DNA from: Parvibium lacunae
GTDB taxonomy: Bacteria; Pseudomonadota; Gammaproteobacteria; Burkholderiales; Burkholderiaceae_D
DNA: 64,000 bases
Direction: 5' to 3'
Assembly: GCF_003335215.1 (NCBI RefSeq)
Contig: NZ_QPGB01000001.1
Location: 186,001-250,000, forward strand
The notes beneath the pieces were generated by a model. That model worked only from the letters and a program-made list of their open reading frames with translations, was not told the DNA's origin and did not search any database. Position numbers and translations under genes: made by a program. This document shows positions 1-8,136 of this stretch, one piece after another. Numbering within the stretch: position 1 is the first letter of the stretch; each line of letters begins with the position of its first letter.

Positions 1-2
1 AT

Positions 3-362
3 AAACGTGCTACGCCCAATCGTAGTCTTAAAGTTGCTGATCAGATTCAGCGCGATTTGGCTGCATTAATTGCACGGGAAGTCCGTGATCCTAGAGTGAG
101 TCTGGTGACATTGACTGGCGTAGAGGTAACCCCTGATTACGCACACGCGAAGGTTTTCTTTACAACATTAAATCCTGATGTTGCAGGTACTTCCGCTGGT
201 TTGCAGGCCGCGGCTGGCCATCTTCGCCATTTTTTATTTAAGCGTTTGCATATTCATACCGTCCCTGAGCTCCATTTTGTTCACGATCAATCCGTTGGTC
301 ATGGTATTGAGATGGCTCGCTTGATTGACCAAGCTAACGCGCACCGAGCTGTTGAGGACTGA
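3..362 (+). CDS. rbfA: 30S ribosome-binding factor A (5' partial)
   Basis: RbfA binds the 30S subunit during late 16S rRNA maturation and is important for growth in the cold. The reading frame is open from the first base of the window, so the start codon lies just outside; the visible protein starts [18 protein letters not shown], which is the usual RbfA N-terminus a few residues in. The family signature around [17 protein letters not shown] and the YAHAKVFF strand are present. An internal TTG at 57 is not the start because the upstream residues are clearly RbfA. It ends 7 bp before truB, the usual infB-rbfA-truB order, so the two are probably co-transcribed. Confidence 0.93.
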   Translation, partial: KRATPNRSLKVADQIQRDLAALIAREVRDPRVSLVTLTGVEVTPDYAHAKVFFTTLNPDVAGTSAGLQAAAGHLRHFLFKRLHIHTVPELHFVHDQSVGHGIEMARLIDQANAHRAVED

Positions 363-369
363 GCTGTTC

Positions 370-1299
370 ATGCATGGTGTGTTGTTACTGGATAAACCCC
401 TTGGTTTAAGTTCAAATCAGGCGCTGGGTAAAGCCAAGTTTTTATTGAAGATCAAAAAAGCGGGGCATACCGGCACGCTGGATCCTCTCGCAACGGGGTT
501 GTTGCCATTGTGTTTTGGTGAGGCGACCAAGTTTTCTGCGGATTTATTAGAAGCAGATAAAACCTATGAAACCGTGGTCAAGTTGGGCATTACCACGACG
601 ACGGGTGATGCCGAAGGGGAGGTCTTAACTCAGACAGACCACTTACCCAATTTGACACAAATTGAGGCGGTATTGCCGCAGTTTCGCGGGGAGATTGAAC
701 AGGTCCCGCCTATGTATTCAGCGCTCAAGCACCAGGGCAAAGCGCTCTATGAATATGCGCGAAACGGCGTAGAAGTTGTTCGTGCCGCACGACGTGTAAC
801 AATTCATCAATTGGATTGTTTGCGTTACGACGCGGTTGCAGGTTTGTTGGCTTTAAGAGTTCGTTGCAGTAAGGGAACTTATATACGGACGCTGGGTGAA
901 GAAATTGGCCAAGCGTTGGGCTGTGGTGGGTATTTGCAGACATTACGCCGGCTGGCTGTGGGTGAACTAACGATTGCAGATGCGTTGACATTAGAGGTCT
1001 TATCGCAACGATTAGCGGATAAACAGCCAGTGCTTGCGCCGCTTGATACCTTGTTGCAGGGGTTGCCTAAGATTGCTTTGCAGGTTGAGTGGGCTCAGCG
1101 TTTTCGCCATGGGCAGCGCTTGGCGTTGCGCAGTGAGTCACACTATGCCGGGCAATTAGCCAGTCTTTTTACCTCGGCTCAACTCACTGAAGAAACGCGC
1201 TTGGTCCGTGTTTATGATGACCAAGCGCAATTGCTCGGTACGGCTGAATTAAATGCGAATGGGCGCTTGCAACCGCAGCGCCTAGTCAGTTTGAATTAA
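370..1299 (+). CDS. truB: tRNA pseudouridine(55) synthase TruB
   Basis: Makes pseudouridine 55 in the T-loop of tRNAs in the cytoplasm. The 309-residue protein has the TruB start GVLLLDKPLG, the catalytic motif GHTGTLDPLATG with the nucleophilic Asp at residue 38, and the conserved Y-S-A-L-K-H and RCSKGTYIRTL segments of the active site. An upstream in-frame TTG at 325 would overlap rbfA by 38 bp; ATG 370 gives normal family length and sits 7 bp after rbfA, so I take it as the start. The C-terminal third is the PUA-like region. Confidence 0.95.
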   Translation: MHGVLLLDKPLGLSSNQALGKAKFLLKIKKAGHTGTLDPLATGLLPLCFGEATKFSADLLEADKTYETVVKLGITTTTGDAEGEVLTQTDHLPNLTQIEAVLPQFRGEIEQVPPMYSALKHQGKALYEYARNGVEVVRAARRVTIHQLDCLRYDAVAGLLALRVRCSKGTYIRTLGEEIGQALGCGGYLQTLRRLAVGELTIADALTLEVLSQRLADKQPVLAPLDTLLQGLPKIALQVEWAQRFRHGQRLALRSESHYAGQLASLFTSAQLTEETRLVRVYDDQAQLLGTAELNANGRLQPQRLVSLN

Positions 1300-1320
1300 A
1301 TTATTGAAAATGAGATTGGA

Positions 1321-3147
1321 ATGAGTATGAGTCGCGCTTTACGTAACATCGCCATTATTGCCCACGTGGACCACGGTAAAACCACCTTGGTGGATCAGTT
1401 ACTCCGTCAGTCGGGGACCTTCCGCGATAACCAGCAAGTGGCTGAGCGGGTGATGGATAGTAACGATCTGGAAAAAGAACGTGGTATTACGATTCTTTCC
1501 AAAAACTGTGCGGTGGAATACGAAGGCACCCACATCAACATCGTTGATACCCCCGGCCACGCGGACTTTGGTGGTGAAGTGGAACGTGTATTGTCGATGG
1601 TCGATGGTGTATTGCTGCTGGTGGATGCGGTAGAAGGTCCCATGCCACAAACCCGTTTTGTGACGAAAAAAGCGCTGGCGCTTGGTTTAAAACCAATTGT
1701 GGTGGTGAATAAAATTGACCGTCCGAGCGCACGTCCTGATTACGTGATTAATGCGACTTTCGATTTGTTCGACAAACTCGGTGCTACCGATGAACAGTTA
1801 GATTTTCCGATTGTGTACGCGTCCGGTTTAAGTGGTTTTGCTGGTTTAGAAGACACCGTGCGTGAAGGCACGATGGCCCCGCTGTTTGAGACCATTATCA
1901 AACATGTGCCAGTACGTGAAGATCGCAGCGATGAGCCTTTGCAGTTCCAAATTTCATCCCTGGACTACAACAGCTACGTTGGCAAAATCGGCGTGGGCCG
2001 GATTACCAGTGGCCGCATTCGTGCGGGCCAACAAGTGGTGGTGAAGTTCGGCCCCGAAGGCGAGCAGACCAACGGCAAAATCAACCAAGTCTTGAAATTC
2101 CGTGGCTTAGAGCGCGTACAGGTTGAAGAAGCGCAAGCCGGCGATATCGTTTTGATTAACGGGATTGAGGAACTGGGCATTGGCTGTACCGTCTGCGATC
2201 CGAGCAATGTGAATGCCTTACCTTTGCTGAAAATCGACGAACCCACCTTAACCATGAACTTCATGGTGAATACCTCGCCGTTGGCGGGTCGTGAAGGTAA
2301 GTTTGTGACCAGTCGCCAGATTCGTGATCGTTTAGATCGTGAATTGAAAGCGAACGTGGCACTGCGGGTAAAAGATACCGACGATGATACGATTTTTGAA
2401 GTATCTGGCCGCGGCGAATTGCACTTAACCATTTTGGTTGAAAATATGCGCCGTGAAGGCTACGAGCTGGCGGTATCTCGCCCCCGCGTGGTATTTAAAG
2501 AAGAAAATGGTGTGAAATTAGAGCCGTATGAATTGGCAACCCTGGATGTGCAGGAAGAGAACCAAGGCGCGGTGATGGAAGAAATGGGCCGTCGCAAAGG
2601 TGATCTGCAAGATATGCAGCCCGATGGTAAAGGCCGTGTGCGTCTGGAATACCGTATTCCTGCGCGTGGCTTGATTGGCTTCCATACTGACTTTATGTCG
2701 ATGACCCGGGGTACGGGTTTGATCTCGCACATTTTTGACGAATACGCGCCTGTACGTGAAGGCGGCGTGGGTGAGCGTCGCAATGGGGTATTGATTTCCC
2801 AAGATGATGGCGAAGCCGTGGCCTACGCTTTATGGAAATTGCAGGATCGTGGCCGCATGTTTGTGAGCCACGGTGATCCCGTCTATGAAGGCATGATTAT
2901 CGGTATTCATAGCCGTGATAACGACTTGGTGGTGAACCCGATTAAAGGTAAGCAGCTCACCAACGTGCGTGCTTCCGGTACCGACGAAGCGGTGCGCCTT
3001 GTGCCGCCGATTCCCGTCAACCTGGAATATGCAGTGGAGTTTATTGCCGATGATGAATTGGTGGAAGTCACACCCAAGAGCATTCGCTTGCGTAAGCGTC
3101 ACCTCAAAGAGCATGACCGCAAACGTGCAGCGCGTGAAGAAGCTTAA
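1321..3147 (+). CDS. typA: translational GTPase TypA/BipA
   Basis: Ribosome-associated GTPase of the EF-G/LepA superfamily that helps 50S assembly and stress or cold growth. The 608-residue protein shows G1 AHVDHGKT (residues 14-21), the G2 region RGITI, G3 DTPGH, and G4 NKID, followed by the beta-barrel domain, the EF-G domain III/V-like region and the TypA-specific C-terminus ([18 protein letters not shown]). Length matches the family (about 605). It lies 21 bp after truB on the same strand. Two in-frame ATGs (1321 and 1327) are possible starts. Confidence 0.96.
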   Translation: MSMSRALRNIAIIAHVDHGKTTLVDQLLRQSGTFRDNQQVAERVMDSNDLEKERGITILSKNCAVEYEGTHINIVDTPGHADFGGEVERVLSMVDGVLLLVDAVEGPMPQTRFVTKKALALGLKPIVVVNKIDRPSARPDYVINATFDLFDKLGATDEQLDFPIVYASGLSGFAGLEDTVREGTMAPLFETIIKHVPVREDRSDEPLQFQISSLDYNSYVGKIGVGRITSGRIRAGQQVVVKFGPEGEQTNGKINQVLKFRGLERVQVEEAQAGDIVLINGIEELGIGCTVCDPSNVNALPLLKIDEPTLTMNFMVNTSPLAGREGKFVTSRQIRDRLDRELKANVALRVKDTDDDTIFEVSGRGELHLTILVENMRREGYELAVSRPRVVFKEENGVKLEPYELATLDVQEENQGAVMEEMGRRKGDLQDMQPDGKGRVRLEYRIPARGLIGFHTDFMSMTRGTGLISHIFDEYAPVREGGVGERRNGVLISQDDGEAVAYALWKLQDRGRMFVSHGDPVYEGMIIGIHSRDNDLVVNPIKGKQLTNVRASGTDEAVRLVPPIPVNLEYAVEFIADDELVEVTPKSIRLRKRHLKEHDRKRAAREEA

Positions 3148-3176
3148 TTTGAGCGACTTCGTTATCACCCTGACTG

Positions 3177-4100
3177 ATGTCTGACGCCAGACGATTTCAA
3201 GCGCTCTTTGCCATGCTACTCTGCACGCTGTTGTGGAGTATGGCAGGGGTGGTAACCCGCCACCTTGAGGCGGCTCAGGGGGTTGAAGTTAACGTTTGGC
3301 GCAGTGGCACGAATGCCTTATGTGTGTTTTTAATCTTGGTGTGGTCAGCTTGGCGCAGAAACGGTGCCGAATCTGCGCGGCCTATCTCTTTTGGGCAGCT
3401 AATCTGGGGAAGTAGCCTGTTGTGGGCGGCTATGTTTACCTCGTTCATGCTAGCGCTGACACAAACTACCGTCAGTAATGTCCTGATCATGAGTAGTCTA
3501 TCGCCGTTAATTACGGCACTCTTGGCGCGTCTCTTTCTCAAGCAGCGCCTCAGCAATATCACGCTCTTAGCGATTGTGATTGCGATAGCGGGGATGTGTT
3601 GGATGTTTATCGATGGCGTTGAAAGAGCCCATTCCTTGCATAATGCCAATCCCCTTTTGGGTGTTTTGCTAGCCTCGGTGGTCCCGTTGGCGGCGGCAAC
3701 AAATTTTGTTCTATTAAACTATGGTCATCGCACTGTCGCTGCACCCAATATGGTGCCTGCCATTGGGTTAGGCGGGCTGTTGTCAGCCCTCTTTACCTTG
3801 CCTTTTGCATGGCCGTTACAGGCTAGTTTGCATGACATTTTTTGGTTGAGCTTTTTAGGTGTTTTTCAGTTAGCGATTCCCTGCATGCTTTTAGTGTGGG
3901 CGGCGCACATTCTCACCCCTGCAGAGGTTGCCTTAATGGCATTGTTGGAAGTGATTTTTGGTGTGCTGTGGGCTTGGCTATGGGCTGGGGAAACCCCCGC
4001 TGATGCGACGATCTATGGGGGTGGGGTGGTATTAATGGCGTTGGTTCTTAATGCGTTATTAGGGCGTGAAAAAACGCCCACGCGAACTGGCAATCTTTAG
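3177..4100 (+). CDS. DMT-superfamily (EamA) inner-membrane transporter
   Basis: A 307-residue, very hydrophobic protein with about ten transmembrane segments arranged as two EamA repeats (roughly residues 8-140 and 155-295), the layout of the drug/metabolite transporter superfamily. The second repeat contains the typical ending with AEVALMALLEVIFGVLWAWL. The substrate cannot be read from sequence; amino-acid or metabolite export is the usual family role. It begins 29 bp after typA in the same direction and may share its transcript. Confidence 0.85.
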   Translation: MSDARRFQALFAMLLCTLLWSMAGVVTRHLEAAQGVEVNVWRSGTNALCVFLILVWSAWRRNGAESARPISFGQLIWGSSLLWAAMFTSFMLALTQTTVSNVLIMSSLSPLITALLARLFLKQRLSNITLLAIVIAIAGMCWMFIDGVERAHSLHNANPLLGVLLASVVPLAAATNFVLLNYGHRTVAAPNMVPAIGLGGLLSALFTLPFAWPLQASLHDIFWLSFLGVFQLAIPCMLLVWAAHILTPAEVALMALLEVIFGVLWAWLWAGETPADATIYGGGVVLMALVLNALLGREKTPTRTGNL

Positions 4101-4150
4101 TTCATGACGGGTGAGTTACGCACCACCTGAAGGGCTTAGGCTTATGTGGC

Positions 4151-4261
4151 TTAATGCTTGGCTGCGCTACCATATTTAGCCGCAATAATACCGGTAACAG
4201 TACCAACTACGACCACGCCAACGAGAATGAAGCCAAGTAAGTGCTGGGTAATGATTTCCAT
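4151..4261 (-). CDS. Small single-span membrane protein (36 aa)
   Basis: A short gene on the minus strand in the otherwise empty 297-bp gap between the EamA transporter and dusA. ATG at 4261 is preceded by GGAG with 6 bases spacing, a good ribosome site. The 36-residue product reads MEIITQHLLG at the start, then one hydrophobic helix (FILVGVVVVGTVTGIIAAK) and a short basic tail ending AAKH. I do not recognise a family. The Gly-x3-Gly/Val-rich helix could pack against another membrane protein. No other gene on this strand overlaps it, so it would be transcribed alone. Confidence 0.6.
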   Translation of the reverse strand: MEIITQHLLGFILVGVVVVGTVTGIIAAKYGSAAKH

Positions 4262-4294
4262 GAATGTCTCCAAGTGTCTTCACCGAGGATAGAA

Positions 4295-4320
4295 TGCCGA
4301 AATAATCCCGTAAATCGGCA
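4295..4320. repeat. Inverted repeat upstream of the 36-aa gene
   Basis: Perfect 6-bp arms TGCCGA (4295-4300) and TCGGCA (4315-4320) separated by 14 bases. It lies 34-59 bp upstream of the start of the small membrane-protein gene, so it could be an operator, but there is no further support. Confidence 0.3.
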
Positions 4321-4397
4321 AATCCTAGTTAAAGCGGCTAAAAGTGATTGAATTGCTGCGATGCAATTTTAATCTAACGCCATGTTAAATCTCGATA

Positions 4398-5363
4398 ATG
4401 ACCTTACAACCTATACGTAAATTTTGCATTGCGCCAATGCTCGATTGGACTGATCGACATTGCCGCTATTTTCATCGAAAACTGACTCGCCATGCTCTGC
4501 TATACAGTGAAATGGTAACAACCGGTGCTTTGTTATATGGGGATATTGCACGGCATTTGGACTTTGACCAGGCTGAGCAGCCAGTGGCATTACAGCTAGG
4601 TGGCAGTGAGCCGGCTGAGCTCGCGCATGCGGCAAAACTGGGTCAGCAATGGGGATATGCGGAGATCAACTTAAATTGCGGTTGCCCAAGTGAGCGGGTC
4701 CAGCGCGGGGCGTTTGGGGCCTGTTTGATGGCTGAGCCCCAGTTGGTTGCTGATTGTGTGAAAGCCATGCAAGATGCGGTAGATATTCCGGTTACGGTGA
4801 AACATCGAATCGGTATTGATCAGCGTGAGGATTATGATTTTGTAGCAGAGTTTGTAGGTCGCATCGCAGAAACAGGGTGTCGTACCTTTATTGTGCATGC
4901 GCGTAATGCTGTGTTGAAAGGGTTAAGCCCGAAAGAAAACCGCGAAATTCCCCCATTGAAATACGAGTATGTCTATCGACTCAAACGCGAGTTTCCGCAT
5001 CTAGAGATCATATTGAATGGCGGCATTCGGGAATATTCGATGATCGACGAACATCTGCTGCAGGTAGATGGCGTCATGATTGGTCGGCAGGCCTATCATG
5101 AGCCCTACTGGTTGGCAGAGATAGATAGGCGCTATTTTGGTGTTGACGAGATGCCCTCTCGTGAAAGCGTTCTGGCGCAAATGCAAACTTACCTGACTGA
5201 CCAAGGGCTGGAAGGTTTGGCGATGCGCCAAGTTATTCGCCATATGCTGGGACTCTTCAATGGCCTGCCAGGGGCCAGGCGCTGGCGACAACGAATGAGC
5301 GACATTGAACAGTTACGTTATGCCTCCCCAAGCTGCCTACTGTCTGACATGCCTATCGCTTGA
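4398..5363 (+). CDS. dusA: tRNA-dihydrouridine(20/20a) synthase DusA
   Basis: FMN- and NADPH-dependent reduction of uridine to dihydrouridine in the tRNA D-loop. The 321-residue TIM-barrel protein opens with the DusA signature CIAPMLDWTDRHCR and carries NLNCGCPSERVQ, in which the GCPS cysteine (about residue 96) is the family acid/base residue, then HARNA and LNGGI near the FMN phosphate site. The DusA subgroup is supported by MLDWTD and the C-terminal HMLGLFNGLPGAR. Its stop overlaps the convergent unknown gene by 11 bp (5353-5363). Confidence 0.95.
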   Translation: MTLQPIRKFCIAPMLDWTDRHCRYFHRKLTRHALLYSEMVTTGALLYGDIARHLDFDQAEQPVALQLGGSEPAELAHAAKLGQQWGYAEINLNCGCPSERVQRGAFGACLMAEPQLVADCVKAMQDAVDIPVTVKHRIGIDQREDYDFVAEFVGRIAETGCRTFIVHARNAVLKGLSPKENREIPPLKYEYVYRLKREFPHLEIILNGGIREYSMIDEHLLQVDGVMIGRQAYHEPYWLAEIDRRYFGVDEMPSRESVLAQMQTYLTDQGLEGLAMRQVIRHMLGLFNGLPGARRWRQRMSDIEQLRYASPSCLLSDMPIA

Positions 5364-5868
5364 TGCCTGCTGATACGCCAACTGCCGACGTTTCCTGTGA
5401 TAGAGGAATGTTGAGTACCGTAGAAAGATATTTTTCACAAATACGAACTACGGCTTCGCGCGAAACCCGTTTGGCGTCATGAATGGGCTGCGTTGCTGCC
5501 CATACGAGACTTATTGCAAGCGGTAGATTGAAAATTGGCACCTCAACCAAGTATTGTTGGAGTGAGTTTGGCCCAACAACGGTATAACGACCCAGGCCAC
5601 GTCCAATATGCTTGATCGCAACGGAGGCAGAGAGATCGCTTGTTTCTGCTTGCGGACTCCATTCTTTGAGACAATTCAGCAACTGGTCGCTCGTTAATAA
5701 ACCTCGTTCTTTACGCTGTACTCGAACCAGTTCCGACTGTTCAATATCCAAGATATGAATCGAGAAGCAGTGTGGTTGTTCTGCCAGAATTTGTTCCATT
5801 TGTTGTTGGCAGATAGTCACAAAGGTATGGTTCAACCTCAACCACTGTGTCGTTTGTTGCGGTTCCAT
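5353..5868 (-). CDS. Unknown protein, last gene of luxI operon (171 aa)
   Basis: I do not recognise this 171-residue protein. It is soluble, with no signal peptide and no clear membrane span; predicted helices dominate the first half (WLRLNHTFVTICQQQMEQIL) and a mixed region follows with VAIKHIGRGLGRYTVVG. The start is ATG 5868, 7 bp after the stop of the preceding gene with GGATAG ahead of it; a longer frame from 5931 would overlap that gene by 56 bp and is less likely. It is the third gene in luxI-orf156-orf171, so it probably rises with quorum-sensing output. Function unknown. Confidence 0.75.
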   Translation of the reverse strand: MEPQQTTQWLRLNHTFVTICQQQMEQILAEQPHCFSIHILDIEQSELVRVQRKERGLLTSDQLLNCLKEWSPQAETSDLSASVAIKHIGRGLGRYTVVGPNSLQQYLVEVPIFNLPLAISLVWAATQPIHDAKRVSREAVVRICEKYLSTVLNIPLSQETSAVGVSAGIKR

Positions 5869-5875
5869 CAAACGC

Positions 5876-6346
5876 CTATCCCTCAAATATGATGCGTATT
5901 CCGCGAATGCTTTCATCGTTGGCAGAGTCATGTTGCTGATCCTGTTGGCTCAATATTGGAAGCGGTGCCAGCCAGCCCTGCTCCGGTTGTTCAATGATCC
6001 ACTTTCCTTGCGGATTTTGATTCAGTAGATAATTTTGCCAGTCAATTCGTTGACTGGAGATAGGATTATCAGCTGGCCGTTGCCGTGGCTGACGGTTAAC
6101 AAACAAAGTCGGAATCGCAAGACGGCGGCATTGTCTTATAAACTCACCCAGCAAAGGATCAGTGCCTGCATCACAGGCCTGATCATCAATAATGACCATG
6201 TTCGGGGCAGTTTGTTTATTGTTTGCGACTGCCCTGATTGCGGTTCGTGCCCGTCTGACATAGTGAATTTGGTGTGAGGGTTCCCCTAGTAGCCCCGTCA
6301 AGGCCCGTTGGGTGCGGGTTGACGAAACCAATGCCAGCAATTTCAT
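5876..6346 (-). CDS. Unknown receiver-like protein coupled to luxI (156 aa)
   Basis: The start ATG overlaps the luxI stop as ATGA (6343-6346), so translation is very likely coupled to the synthase. The first 100 residues have the alternating strand/helix pattern of a response-regulator receiver: MKLLALVSS, a helix TQRALTGLL, then MVIIDDQA where a phospho-Asp would sit, and IPTLFVNRQ as the fourth strand. However the acidic pair at the end of strand 1 and the usual Thr/Ser and Lys are missing, so it would be a non-phosphorylated pseudo-receiver. The C-terminal 50 residues are polar and Gln-rich. There is no DNA-binding domain. The fold assignment is inference; function unknown. Confidence 0.7.
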   Translation of the reverse strand: MKLLALVSSTRTQRALTGLLGEPSHQIHYVRRARTAIRAVANNKQTAPNMVIIDDQACDAGTDPLLGEFIRQCRRLAIPTLFVNRQPRQRPADNPISSQRIDWQNYLLNQNPQGKWIIEQPEQGWLAPLPILSQQDQQHDSANDESIRGIRIIFEG

Positions 6347-7002
6347 GCTGCTTCCCGTGAAGGTCGAGTTGGTTCAAAAAAAGGTTTTACGGGTTGTCGT
6401 TTCTCCATTTCATCGAGAATAGTGAGTGTTTGATCGCCAAAAGCAGCAAGGCGCAGTTGCTGATTGACAGGAATAGCGAAGGCAACCGTTTTTTCAATGC
6501 CCACTTGCATAGGCGGGCCAAAACGGATACATGGCACCCCGAGTTTGACCAACATTTTTTCGAAAGCGGCGCTAGTGACAGCCAGGTACTGCTCTAGTCC
6601 CATGTCGTCAGCGAGCTGAACAATCGCTTGAATGAGTCGAATCGGCATTGTTGTAAAGCCATGGCGGCCAACGGTTTGTTTGCTCACCGCAAAGCGGCTT
6701 AGCTCCCAAATTTTAGGGCCGCTGGGCATTTGATGGCCGTGCAAAAGCTGAGGAAAGACATCTTGCAGCATGGTCGGTCCATCAGAGGGCAGTAGCCGGG
6801 CACAGGCAGCGAGCTGCTTATCGGTATTTCTCAGGGTGATATAGATGGGGTTGCAGTCGTCGAAATAGTCTTTTTCCTGATCCCCAATGACGGGAACTTC
6901 CCAACCCAGCCGTTCTTTGAACACCTGATAGCGTAGACGAAAAAGCTCTTGCTCTGATTGTGGCGTAAAGACTTCTTGGCGGCGCCCGATCACAACTTGC
7001 AT
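6343..7002 (-). CDS. Acyl-homoserine-lactone synthase (LuxI family)
   Basis: Makes an N-acyl-homoserine lactone from S-adenosylmethionine and acyl-ACP; product diffuses as the quorum signal. The 219-residue protein keeps the invariant LuxI residues: Arg/Phe/Trp in LRYQVFKERLGW, the acidic cluster in EKDYFDD, the Arg in ARLLPSDGP, and Glu/Arg in WELSRFAV. Acyl-chain specificity cannot be read. It lies 76 bp downstream of luxR on the same strand, behind a lux-type box, and its stop overlaps the next gene. SD GGAG overlaps the end of an 18-bp palindrome. Confidence 0.95.
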   Translation of the reverse strand: MQVVIGRRQEVFTPQSEQELFRLRYQVFKERLGWEVPVIGDQEKDYFDDCNPIYITLRNTDKQLAACARLLPSDGPTMLQDVFPQLLHGHQMPSGPKIWELSRFAVSKQTVGRHGFTTMPIRLIQAIVQLADDMGLEQYLAVTSAAFEKMLVKLGVPCIRFGPPMQVGIEKTVAFAIPVNQQLRLAAFGDQTLTILDEMEKRQPVKPFFEPTRPSREAA

Positions 7003-7011
7003 GATTCATCT

Positions 7012-7029
7012 CCACATGTTGACATGTGG
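7012..7029. promoter_or_regulatory. Perfect 18-bp palindrome over the luxI ribosome site
   Basis: CCACATGT-TG-ACATGTGG: two perfect 8-bp arms around a 2-base centre, 10 bp upstream of the luxI start codon. On the coding strand its last bases run into GGAG, the luxI Shine-Dalgarno, so it may be an operator near the transcription start, an mRNA hairpin hiding the ribosome site, or both. Its sequence differs from the other palindrome in this gap, so a second regulator is possible. Confidence 0.6.
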
Positions 7030-7061
7030 CAATGAAAACTTTTTTTGCTAAGGTTGCCTAG

Positions 7062-7077
7062 CTGTCAGTTCTGACAG
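7062..7077. promoter_or_regulatory. Putative lux box upstream of luxI
   Basis: CTGTCAG-TT-CTGACAG, a perfect dyad that fits the LuxR-family operator pattern CT-N12-AG seen in las/rhl and related boxes. It lies 1 bp beyond the luxR stop codon and its centre is 67 bp upstream of the luxI ATG, a reasonable place for LuxR-activated transcription of luxI. A weak -10 (TTTCAT, minus strand, 7032-7037) would put the start near 7025. Confidence 0.7.
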
Positions 7078-7078
7078 G

Positions 7079-7876
7079 CTAAATTAGGCCGAGTGCAGTG
7101 GCTCGCGCAATCGCCTGTTTGCGGTTAGCAACGCCTAATTTGCGAACAACATTGTTGAGGTGAAAAATAGCTGTTCGCTCGCTGATACCGAGGATTGTGC
7201 CAATTTCCCACGCGGTTTTTCCACCCGCTGCCCATTTTAGGCACTCATATTCACGCGGACTGAAAACAGGTTCTTGCAGCAGCCAGCTTTCTTTTTGTAG
7301 CACCAGGCGATGTATCGCTTCATGTAAATAGGTGCCCAATAAGCTGGTATCGCCCAATGCATGCATGATCAGGGGTTTGCTGTGGTGGTATTCGTAACTG
7401 CTGGCTAAACTAAGCAGAGCGCGTTCATTGCTGCGTGAGCTGATCGGGATGGTCACACCCGAACTCAAGCCAAATGTGGCGGCTTCCTCAAAGAATTGGG
7501 CGCCGGTATGTTCTATCGCGTCAGGGTCCCATAGCATGGGGACGATCCTGCGTTTGCGAATACAGTGAACGAAGACAGGGTCAATCCGCTTAAAATTTTC
7601 AGCCTGATAGCGCTGCATCCATTCTTTGGGATAGCCACTGAAAATAAACTCAAAGGGGCGTTCGGGGTCAATCTGGACCTGGACACCATATAGAAAGGCT
7701 TCAAATCCCAGTGCATTGACGATGCGCTTGGTGCGGCCGTGCAAATCCGTCAGGTCTGGGCTTTCAGCCAACCCAATAATATCTTGTACTACCTGTAAGT
7801 GCTGCTGCAGCGCCTCTGCTGCGGGAGTCTGCGCTGGCATGCCAACAGGTAAAAGATTGTCCAAAGACTTCGGCAT
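7079..7876 (-). CDS. LuxR-family quorum-sensing transcription regulator
   Basis: A 265-residue receptor with an N-terminal autoinducer-binding domain (about residues 40-190) and a C-terminal LuxR helix-turn-helix (about 200-262). The pheromone-binding residues are recognisable: Trp and Tyr in KEWMQRYQ, Asp-Pro in RIDPVF, Trp in VPMLWD and Gly in GLSSGVTIP. The HTH reads FSPREYECLKWAAGGKT then ISERTAIFHLNNVVRKLGV, with the conserved Glu, Leu and Gly. It is upstream of luxI in the same direction and divergent from the ParA-like gene. Activator versus repressor cannot be told. Confidence 0.95.
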   Translation of the reverse strand: MPKSLDNLLPVGMPAQTPAAEALQQHLQVVQDIIGLAESPDLTDLHGRTKRIVNALGFEAFLYGVQVQIDPERPFEFIFSGYPKEWMQRYQAENFKRIDPVFVHCIRKRRIVPMLWDPDAIEHTGAQFFEEAATFGLSSGVTIPISSRSNERALLSLASSYEYHHSKPLIMHALGDTSLLGTYLHEAIHRLVLQKESWLLQEPVFSPREYECLKWAAGGKTAWEIGTILGISERTAIFHLNNVVRKLGVANRKQAIARATALGLI

Positions 7877-8020
7877 ACCTGAACTTTACAGAAATCTGCT
7901 TGCAGTTCATTATTTCATACAATGCTCAAGTTGTGGTAAGTAATGTGGCTCGCTTTTTCAGCCTATTTCTACTCAAGCTGGCTTCGTTTAGGCCGTTATA
8001 CTGCCTGCAATATCATGATC

Positions 8021-8037
8021 TTAGGCTATTTGCCTAA
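8021..8037. repeat. Inverted repeat between luxR and the ParA-like gene
   Basis: Arms TTAGGC (8021-8026) and GCCTAA (8032-8037) with a 5-base loop in the 260-bp divergent gap. It could be an operator serving either gene or a small mRNA hairpin; no lux-type dyad is visible in this gap. Confidence 0.35.
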
Positions 8038-8136
8038 ATTTTAACAAGTCGTCGCTCTGCAATGACTCAATGACGTGATACAAAGTTGTATTCACTATCA
8101 GCGTGTGTCTGACTTGACTGAGGCTTCGGGGGCAAT

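Noticed and set aside
1974-2432. 152-codon minus-strand frame inside typA
   Set aside because: A shadow of the typA codon bias on the opposite strand; typA is fully conserved here.
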